This document shows, piece by piece, positions 56,555 through 64,000 of a stretch of 64,000 bases of DNA. The notes beneath the pieces were generated by a model that was not told where the DNA came from, searched no databases, and saw only the letters and a program-made list of their open reading frames with translations. Origin of the DNA: Molanna angustata (taxonomy: Eukaryota; Arthropoda; Insecta; Trichoptera; Molannidae). Location of the stretch: assembly GCA_963576475.1 (NCBI GenBank), contig OY754972.1:33456556-33520555 (forward strand). Reading direction: 5' to 3'. Made by a program: the position numbers and the translations under genes. How positions within the stretch are numbered: the first letter of the stretch is position 1; every line of letters starts with the position of its first letter.

Positions 56555-58690
56555 TGGTGTTCATACCCAAAGGAGGAAGAACATCCAATAACACAGCCAA
56601 AGATTTCAGACCAATCAGTCTATCCTCGTTTGTACTAAAAATGCTAGAGAGACTCATAGAGACCAGGATTAGAAGTAAAATGAATCCATTAAAATGGTCA
56701 GAGTCTCAACACGCATACAGCAAGGGGAAATCTGTAGAAACAGCATTGCATACCCTGATACACAGAATCGAGAAATCGATGAAATACAAAGAACACACAC
56801 TGGTCTCCTTTCTGGACATAGAAGGAGCATTTAATAACATCAAATACGAAGCGATGACTAAATCCCTGAGGAAATTGGGGATCGAAACATCGCTCACAGA
56901 ATTTATCAACAATATGTTAAGAAACAGAGTCATAAACTCAGAATTAGGAGGCTCAAGGATCAAAAGATATCCAGTGAAGGGAACACCCCAATGGGGCGTT
57001 CTATCACCTCTTTTATGGAACCTAGCCTTAAATGACCTATTGACAGAGTTAGACGATATTGGAGTTGGGGTTATCGCATATGCGGATGATCTCGCCGTAG
57101 CGGTGTCCGGAAAGATCCCCAATATCCTCTCATCAATATTACAAAGAGCACTAGACAGGATAGCTCAGTGGTGTAATAATAATGGGTTGGGAGTAAACCC
57201 GAAGAAAACAGAGCTGGTCCTTTTTACAAATAAACGGGTAATCCCGACCTTTGAGCTGCCAACCCTAGAAGGGGTGACGCTAGGGATCTCAGCTCAAGCC
57301 AAATATCTGGGACTGATCCTGGATAGAAAACTGAGCTGGAGGTCCAATATGCAGGAAAGAGTACGTAAAGCTACAAATGCATTGTACACCTGTAGGAAAA
57401 TCGTGGGTAAACGTTGGGGACTACACCCCAAGATGACACACTGGATGTACAAGGCGGTCATAAGGCCAATCATGATGTATGGAGTGGTGGTATGGTGGAG
57501 TACACCTAAAAGAGCTGGCAAAAGTTCAAAGACTAGCAGAAGTGACAACCACTGGCTGTCTGAGAACTACACCATCAAAAGCCCTTGACACCATCCTGCA
57601 TCTGATGCCGCTTGACCTCCTAGGAAAGCAAATGGCAGCGAATGCCGCAATAAGAATGAATTGTGTTAACCCCTGGAAGGAGACACACATAGGGCACTCC
57701 GTAATTCTTCAGGAGTTTAAAAAACCATCGGAAGGTATCGACTACGTCATTCCCAAACCATTCTTTGAGAACAGATTCTCCACCCAAATCCCCTTGAGGG
57801 AGATGTGGAAGGAGAGTCTGATCCGTCATGGTGAAGCCCAGGTGGTTTACACTGATGGGTCAAAACTGGAAGGTAAGGTGGGCGGAGGAGTATTTTCAGA
57901 GCAACTTAATATTAATATTTCTTTCAGGTTGCCGGATCACTGTAGTGTTTTCCAAGCAGAAATCTTGGCAATTCAGGAAGCAGCAGAATGGAAACAAGGC
58001 AACGCAGTGTCAAACAGCGATGTCCGTATTCTCACAGACAGCCAAGCGGCTATTAGAGCCTTAAAGGGCGTAAGTACAACTTCTAGAGTGGCCTTGAACT
58101 GTCGCAGAATCTTAAACGATACAGCGGGGCGGTTCAATCTACATATCATGTGGGTGCCGGGTCACAGCAATATAGCAGGGAATTGCAGGGCAGATGAACT
58201 AGCCAGAGCAGGTACCCTGCTATCTCCAGATACAATCAAACATAGACCTGGAGTCCCCATGGCAACATGTAAACTTCGGGTAAGTGAGACGACGACAGCC
58301 TGTGCTAATCAGAGATGGTTGGAAGAAAGCACATGCTCCATTACCAGGCAAACATGGCCAAAATATGACCTCAGAAGAACCAGAGAACTACTCACGTTCA
58401 GAAGGGATTTACTAGCCAGAATCGTATCGGTATTAATGGGACACTGGCTCATAGGTAAGCATGCCAGAAGGCTGGGGCTGGAGGCATACGATTACTGCAG
58501 AGCATGCCAAGACGAAGAAGAGGAAGAGACTGTGGTCCATTTCCTCTGTCACTGTCCTGCTCTCTCTAGAAATAGAAGAAAGTCCTTGGGAAGTTTCTTC
58601 TATAATGATCTGATTGACATAGCGTCTGCCGATATAGGAGACATTATGACATTTATTAGCCAATCAGGCTGGTTCAGGGCGGATGAGTAA
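56555..58690 (+). pseudogene. RT (C-terminal part) and RNase H of a LINE, frameshifted
   Basis: RT from the truncation: VFIPKGGRTSN, DFRPISLSSFVLKMLERLIE, SFLDIEGAFNNI, GTPQWGVLSPLLWN and IAYADDLAVAVS (near 57,083). A frameshift near 57,505-57,515 moves the reading from the frame ending at 57,588 to the one running to 58,690 (HLKELAKVQRLAEVTTTGCL). RNase H: VVYTDGSKLEGK, VFQAEILAIQEA, LTDSQAAIRAL, WVPGHSNIAGNCRADELARA, with D-E-D-D residues kept. A C-terminal CRACQDEEEEETVVHFLCHC cluster ends it. Motif A as DIEGAFNN and the RNase H place it among Loa/I/R1-like LINEs. Confidence 0.88.
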
Positions 58691-58789
58691 GGGGGAGGAC
58701 AGCCCAAATCTTTTACTTGTGGTATCACAAAGGGCCAACCGGCCTAAGTTTGTTCTCCTGAGAACTGCCACCTGCAAAAAAAAAAAAAA
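56555..58789 (+). mobile_element. 5'-truncated LINE with RNase H, 12-bp target duplication
   Basis: ACGGCAAGGTTG at 56,543-56,554 recurs at 58,790-58,801, right after the poly(A). The element begins within the RT domain, so about half is missing through 5' truncation. It is a distinct family from the I-like LINE at 10,617. Confidence 0.92.
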
Positions 58790-58801
58790 ACGGCAAGGTT
58801 G

Positions 58802-59335
58802 CTGTAAATTCTCAACTGTCGGATAGTGCGAGAATTAGTTGATATGTGTACATTTCTAGACCTAAGCCAATATTGTGTCCTTCCTTTGACTACTTGTTTT
58901 ATTATGTACCTATGTTATTGCACATTGAATGTAATGTTATGAACCGCAACTTCAATAAAGCTAATTATATGGACATAAATGCTTATTTAACTGGAATTCA
59001 GTTCTTTGTAATACTTTGGAAATAAATATAGATAAGTTTTATAATACTATACATGAAGCCATAGATATATTTGTATCAATGGTACAAATAAAATGTTCCA
59101 AATTCCCTATCTAGTTTACAATTTAATTAAAGAATCTCATTACTCAAAAAAAAATTGCACACAGATCATATAAAGAAACCCATTCTGTTATTGATAACGA
59201 AACGTTTTGTTTGTTAAGAAAAAAATGTAGCTTACTTATAGTTGTTACCAAGACTACATCTCAATAGTCGAACAATCTATTCCTACGAATATAAAAAAAA
59301 TTGGTATTGTAATAAACAACAAAGAATTGTGAATT
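58802..59335. other. Anonymous AT-rich interval
   Basis: No recognisable coding or repeat content. Confidence 0.5.
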
Positions 59336-59500
59336 TTGTTGGGGTCACGAGGTGTTACAGATATCAGATGTATGGGCACACACAGTCGAGGTGTACGCAG
59401 AAGAAGGCCACCTGCAGGCATTGTGAGGTGATTGGACACGAGTCCACAGTCTGTCGCAAGATGGATTCGCCTCCAGTGTGTGGCACGTGTATGAAATAAG
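59336..59500 (+). pseudogene. R1-like ORF1 zinc-knuckle fragment
   Basis: Reads GVTRCYRYQMYGHTQSRC, CRHCEVIGHESTVC, CGTCMK. These are three zinc knuckles matching the spacing of the R1 ORF1 at 43,805-43,985, with the first knuckle's second Cys lost (CYRY for CFKC). It ends where R2 sequence begins. Confidence 0.75.
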
Positions 59501-59514
59501 CAGCCTGCGAGCCA

Positions 59515-59705
59515 TTCTACCCAGGAAGATGAGATTTTAGCCCCAGTAAGGGAGGCAATAGAGACCGTCCTGGATGATCCTGCTCTCCCAAGAGATATAT
59601 TCCACCTTGCCACTCTCAGTGTTATAGCGAGGGAGGTGTGGACGGGTGTGACGAGCGATTTTGATACCAAAATCACAGTTGGCTCACTCTCACCTTTCAA
59701 AAGGC
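59515..59705 (+). pseudogene. R2 ORF fragment (third copy)
   Basis: CAGGAAGATGAGATTTTAGC, then AGGGAGGCAATAGAGACCGT and ATATTCCACCTTGCCACTCT, parallels 36,448-36,640 of R2 copy 1 (QEDEILAPIREAVETILEDP). It is joined directly to an R1-like fragment with no 28S in between. Confidence 0.85.
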
Positions 59706-59900
59706 AGATATATCACCTAGAAGGTACGTTAAAACATGTTACTTATAGTGAATGTACTACACCTATAGTACTGATAGTAAAGAGTGTTAATATTACAAAT
59801 ACCGGCTGTTTTATCACCTAGAAGGTACGCTAAAACATGTTACTTATAGTTATTGGAAAAGAGTGATAATATTACAAATACCGGCTGTTACTAATTTTGA
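59706..59900. repeat. Diverged tandem duplication, about 100 bp
   Basis: ATATCACCTAGAAGGTACG... TTAAAACATGTTACTTATAG at 59,710 recurs at 59,813, and both copies end ATATTACAAATACCGGCTGT. Origin unknown. Confidence 0.8.
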
Positions 59901-60060
59901 ATAATTACAGTTATGGTATCCAACCAGGAAGAGCGAGCCAACAATAATCAGTGTCATCTGACAGAGGTGTTGTTATTGTAAAACACACCTACGTCATTCC
60001 GAGATAAAGCTCGGGCCTCTCATACAGACAAGTAACTGTCTAAATACATTATTATGAATT

Positions 60061-60660
60061 GAAAGGATGGCCAGAAGTAAAGAAACAGAAACAAAAGCAT
60101 ATTATAATAAACTGACTATTCAAAAATACTGTTTACTATATGATATCAGAGAAAATGAAAATGAGACAGAATATATTAAAGCTGTTGCATGAATCACATG
60201 GATAGGTATTGTAATATCAAAACCAATAGCGAGAAGCTATTTTTATTGGCTGGGAGTCAATACAGCTATAGAAAATATGATAAGTAGATGTGACATAGGC
60301 CAAGAACAAAGGAAACAGACAAATATTGTTAAACATCATTGGATTGCAACAATAAACCTTGGGCAAGATGTTATATAGATATCTTCGGACCATTTGAGGG
60401 GCAAACAATTTTTAGTGCTGGTAGATGCATATAGCAAATGGCCGGAAATTAAAATAGTCAGAGACTTATCGAGTGGAACAGTCATCACTCACTTAAGATA
60501 AATATTTGCAAGTCAAGGTTTGTGAGAAACAAATCGTCACTGATAATGGAACAGCGTCACATTGGAAGAATTCAGTTTAGTTTTAAAGATAAACAAAATT
60601 CAACATATAAGATCAGCACCATATCACCTAACGTCAAATGGACAAGCAGAACCATTTTTT
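60061..60660 (+). pseudogene. Gypsy-type integrase relic
   Basis: Reads, with stops, SYFYWLGVNTAIENMISRCD (zinc-binding HHCC end), VDAYSKWPEIKIVRDLSSGT (first catalytic Asp), QIVTDNGTAS (second Asp) and HIRSAPYHLTSNGQAE (the SNGQAE motif with the catalytic Glu). This D,D-35-E arrangement is Gypsy integrase. Different family from the element at 25,100. No LTR seen. Confidence 0.85.
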
Positions 60661-61079
60661 CAAACTATCAAATCTAAAATAAAAATGAGTGGGTTGTGGC
60701 CAACACTAAACTCTTTCTTCTTGAAATGTTGACAATCTCTAATTGCATTTTCATGAAGTACATTTTTATTAGATTCTTAAACAAATATATGATTCCCAGA
60801 GGACAAAAGTTTTCAGAATACACCATACACACAAAAGTATTGTCACGAAACTCATAGTATGTATGTATTTTCTACATGATACCTGATAATAATAATTTGT
60901 ATAGCGCCGTTTAATGATTCAAGATCATTCCAAGGGCGCTGATGATAAATTTTAAGTAAAATTGCATTATTAGTGTGGCGTGTCCTGCCAACACAGCTGA
61001 ACACCTATTTCAAGGAGTAGGGGACATCAGCTGGCTATCATATGTTTCACAGCTTATGAATGCAATGATTTATTAAATA
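60661..61079. other. Interval with GTGGCCAACACTA motif
   Basis: GAGTGGGTTGTGGCCAACAC at 60,687 repeats the motif seen at 9,394 and 28,345-28,810. A GCGCC...GGGCGC segment at 60,904-60,941 is a weak hairpin. No coding content. Confidence 0.5.
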
Positions 61080-61853
61080 GAATAAAAAATGGCATCATAA
61101 TATTACATCTAAACATAAGAAGTATGCAAAAGAATTTTGATGAATTTATAGTTATGTTAAATTCAATTAAAAACAAACCCGACTGTATTATTTTAACTGA
61201 AGCGCATATAAATAAATAGGTATTCAGAAAATTATTATTTACCAACCTACAGATACTTTATATGAAATTAATAAAAATAGTGGCATCTCTATGTTTATTA
61301 GTGAAAAATATTCAGATACCTATATCTGTCATAGAGGAACCTATGCAATTTGTCAATTGTCTAACTGTAAAACTGAATTACAATAATAATATATTTTATG
61401 TTATAGGATTGTATCGAACACATAAGTCTATTGAACAGTTGAAGGAATTGATAATGAAATATAAAGGGAATAACATCATTATTACAGGTGATATAAATAT
61501 AAACATCGCACAAAACAATGATAGCAGGGAAAAATCGGAATACATTAATATGATGACTGAAATGAATTTCAAATTATGTTTACAAAATTTTACAAGAGAA
61601 GTAGATGGCAAATCACCGTCTTGTCTTGTCTTGATCACTTTTGGAGTAATATTGATATAAATAAAATTAATTCGTTAAATTCCATTATATGGAAAAACTT
61701 TATCACTGACCACCATACGTGCATTCTTTCACACAGAATTGATGGCACTACAAATAATGACAAAGAAACTAATTTAATATTTACAAAAAAAATAAATCAC
61801 GAAAAATTAAGAGTAAGTCTAGAACTGGAAACATGGATTCAACTGATAGTGAC
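61080..61853 (+). pseudogene. CR1-like LINE endonuclease relic
   Basis: Reads IILHLNIRSMQKNFDEF, PDCIILTEAHIN, then in another frame QFVNCLTVKLNYNNNIFYVI, GLYRTHKSIEQL, IIITGDINI, SCLDHFWSN, ITDHHTCIL and LNHEKLRVSLELETW. It parallels the EN of the ORF2 at 53,069 residue for residue, but with stops near 61,219 and frameshifts near 61,620. It is cut at 61,854 by a THAP-type element. Confidence 0.85.
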
Positions 61854-62122
61854 AATAGGCATGATGACTAATTTTGAGAAACTATCTCACGATGTTTTTA
61901 CGCATCCACTGTTTTCAAATATATATACATTTCAACATAAAATAAAGGTTTAGTAGCAAAAATTGCCATTTCAAAATCCAATTTGACATTTACGTCAAAA
62001 AACGCTTGCAGTATAATGGCGTCCGTCGGAGCTGACGGTGACGTCACGGTTTCGTAAACCGCATATCACTACTATATGTACTATATGTATTCTAAGACGA
62101 TTTGTGTATTTAAAATAAATTC

Positions 62123-62240
62123 AAAAGTGCATAAGTGTTGTGCGGTCCCTAAATGTACAAACACGTCGAAAAAAACACCTACCGAGGTATTTGTTTTCGT
62201 CCCACGCGAATATAAACGAGAAACAAGTAGTTAAATTTGG
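62123..62240 (+). pseudogene. THAP-type zinc-finger N-terminal exon (copy 2)
   Basis: Reads KCCAVPKCTNTSKKTPTEVF, VFVPREYKRETSS and a stop. In a shifted frame it could continue VVKFGNARHRKC. Cys-x4-Cys-x-Asn, the conserved proline and the FVFVPRE strand are as in THAP DNA-binding domains. The frame is longer here than in copy 1. No ATG is close upstream, so it may be an internal exon, or its start has decayed. Confidence 0.55.
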
Positions 62241-62429
62241 CAATGCGAGACACAGAAAGTGTATTTTATTAAGTATGCGTTTACAATGAAGTACAGTATT
62301 TGTTCCCCCACATTTAGCTCTCAATACTATAATTCATTTACAAAATATTTACCATTCATTAGGCAATAAGCATATAAAGAACTTCATGAATGTCCAAACG
62401 TCAAAATAGGCCATCTTAAGTTTCCCGCG

Positions 62430-63658
62430 AATTAGGCATTAGGCCTGTGTAACACCACTGCGTTACGACGCTCAATTGCATGGACCCAGTTCACTGCGCC
62501 GGGTGTGTTAACTTACTCCTTCGAAATGTATTGGCTCACGGCGCAGTGAGTCATGAGTGCTAGACCGGGAGAATGCGAACAGTGTTAGGGTATTGAGTTA
62601 TTGAGTTGCTTGCTTTTTAACCGACATACCTACATACATACTTACTAAATAAACAACGTAATAGACAATAACATAAAACTATTAGCTTACCTTAGCACAG
62701 GCCATGCCTAGTGACGGGGCTAGTAACAAAGATACAAACAAAAAGAAATAGCTTAAACTATGTAAGCACCAGTGAAATAATAGAATGATATTTATTTAAA
62801 TGAAATAACTTATATTTACTTTGTATGTTTACTACTACTAATAATAATAGTAACTTTTATTTAGACGTAAAAAATACAAAATTAATACATCTAGTATAAA
62901 CAAAAATATATATATTTTTTTTATACATTCTAATCCCAAAAAGTGCCGAATTAAAGCGTTTCCCGATTAAGTGCCGACGCAAGTCTGAATTTCCCGAAAT
63001 CGGCACAAGTGCCGCAAATCGGCAAAACTGGACGTGAACCTAGAATATCGTGACGTCATGCGCTCTGATTCGTTCTGATTGGCGTTTCTCATAAAATGGC
63101 AGTCTATAATACTTTGTATTTTTATTTTAATAATATTAATATTATTCACTCTTTTAAAATGAAAATAAATACATTTTTTTAAACCTCAATAACCTATTTT
63201 ATTTTTTAAAATCATAATGTCAATGATTTTTTCTTACTCTCATCACGCCTATTCACTGCGCCGGGTCATTAAGCTAGTTAAAAAATAATAATAAAAGTAT
63301 AATATGCAGGTATTGTATTTTACATAAGCAAAGATTATTATTGAATTCATTATATTTCATGTACCTACATGTTTAAAAATATCACAACTTTCCCAAATCT
63401 ACTTTTAAAAGTAATAGTATGTCGGTTAAAAATCCCGATTCTACTTTTAAAAGTAATAGTTTGTCGGTTAAAAAGCAGGCAACTCAATAACTCAATACCC
63501 TAACACTGTTCGCATTCTCCCTGTCTAGCACTCACGACTCACTGCGCCGTGAGCCAATACATTTCGAAGGAGTGAGTTAACACACCCGTCGCAGTGAACA
63601 GAATCGACACAATTGAGCGGTGCAACGCAGCTTTACAACTGTCATGTCTACCACAGTA
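62430..63658. mobile_element. Long-inverted-repeat (fold-back) transposon nested in THAP-type copy 2
   Basis: About 165 bp arms, 62,466-62,630 and 63,455-63,625 inverted. Each contains CTCAATTG, the CACTGCG.CGGGTGTGTTAA segment, CATTTCGAAGGAGT-type sequence, GGCGCAGTGAGTC and GGGTATTGAGTTATTGAGTT. CCGCG at 62,425-62,429 and 63,659-63,663 is the likely target duplication, because uninterrupted copy 1 has CCGCGTATG at that point. The interior includes a stray THAP-family right end (63,045-63,253). No transposase. Confidence 0.75.
63045..63253 (+). mobile_element. Stray right end of the THAP-type family inside the fold-back element
   Basis: GTGACGTCATGCGCTCTGAT, AAAATGGCAGTC, AATAATATTAATATTATTCA and the terminus CTCATCACGCCTATT, which is followed by CACTGCGCCGGGT. 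Confidence 0.7.
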
Positions 63659-64000
63659 CCGCGTAGGTATGCTTTTAGTTTATGAACACATAATGTAGCG
63701 AGAAGAAGGAACATATTTTATCGATTTTCGAGATGTAAGTTGTATTTAAATTATAGATAAATAAAGTACTTATATGCATAGAATAATAATAATACGCTTA
63801 TATGTAAGTTTTTACGTTTCTAAATTCTGACGAGTAAAAGTCTTTGTTCGATGCAAAGTAATTTCATATATTGTATTGAAACTGTGACGTCATAATTATT
63901 GATTCACTCTGATTGGTGTTTCTCATAAAATGGCGGACTTACATATTTTGTATTTTTATTTTAATAATATTAATATTATTCGCTCTTTTAAAATGAAAAT

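Larger units (their letters stand above)
61854..64000 (+). mobile_element. TIR transposon with THAP-like exon, copy 2 (runs off the window)
   Basis: Starts AATAGGCATGATGACTAATT like copy 1 and stays collinear with it through the THAP exon to CCGCG at 62,429. It is then interrupted by a long-inverted-repeat element (to about 63,658) and resumes TTTATGAACACATAATGTAG at 63,678, collinear with copy 1 at 17,400. The right-end sequence (ATAAAATGGCGGAC, AATAATATTAATATTATTCG) is reached at 63,930-64,000, so the terminus lies just beyond the window. Confidence 0.75.

Overview
This is a eukaryotic, AT-rich, repeat-dominated segment, almost certainly from an insect. The reasons are the insect-type 28S rRNA fragments carrying R1 and R2 elements at their canonical sites, the mix of LINE families (RTE, I-like, CR1-like, R1, R2), a Penelope-like element, DNA transposons with TA or 8-bp target duplications, a Helitron and tRNA-derived SINEs. 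The insect order cannot be fixed from the sequence. I found no convincing host protein-coding gene: every coding stretch I can recognise belongs to a mobile element, and most are broken.

Layout. 1-4,210: a TA microsatellite, an RTE-type LINE split by another repeat, and a 2.1 kb AT-rich minisatellite with higher-order structure. 4,211-10,616: SINE and MITE fragments, a 1.5 kb GC-rich minisatellite (about 18 bp unit) and remains of an old LINE. 10,617-16,273: a full-length I-like LINE with two open frames and a matching target-site duplication, the best candidate for a recently active element. 16,832-19,613: a TIR transposon family carrying a THAP-like exon, itself hit by a MITE. 19,614-25,090: old LINE tails, a tRNA-SINE and hAT ends. 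25,100-27,790: a decayed Gypsy pol on the minus strand, interrupted by a hAT MITE with a perfect 8-bp duplication. 28,130-30,451: diverged repeats and an 86-bp tandem array of 11 near-identical units. 30,452-35,160: mostly anonymous AT-rich DNA with LINE tails.

35,165-51,600 is the most unusual part: an rDNA-derived island. A 28S fragment is interrupted by R2 at the R2 site. About 73 bp of 28S follows, then an R1 5' part at the R1 site. After nested RTE and Penelope pieces comes a second R1 fragment that breaks inside its endonuclease domain directly into another 28S flank with a second R2. That R2 is in turn opened by about 2.5 kb of foreign DNA (an LTR-like segment, a 63-bp triplication and a Helitron), and it ends in a third 28S piece. 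Both R2 copies share non-canonical bases in their 28S flanks, which suggests a duplicated, non-functional rDNA unit rather than a working rDNA array. 51,601-56,286 is a CR1-like LINE with an intact 989-codon ORF2. 56,555-58,789 is a 5'-truncated RNase H-bearing LINE with a 12-bp duplication. 59,336-64,000 holds an R1/R2 chimeric scrap, a Gypsy integrase relic, a CR1-like endonuclease relic, and a second THAP-type TIR element interrupted by a long-inverted-repeat transposon.

The elements do not form a pathway. What can be read is a history of nested insertions. The rDNA-specific LINEs outside a normal rDNA unit, the THAP-bearing TIR family and the minisatellite-cored Helitron are the parts most worth following up.
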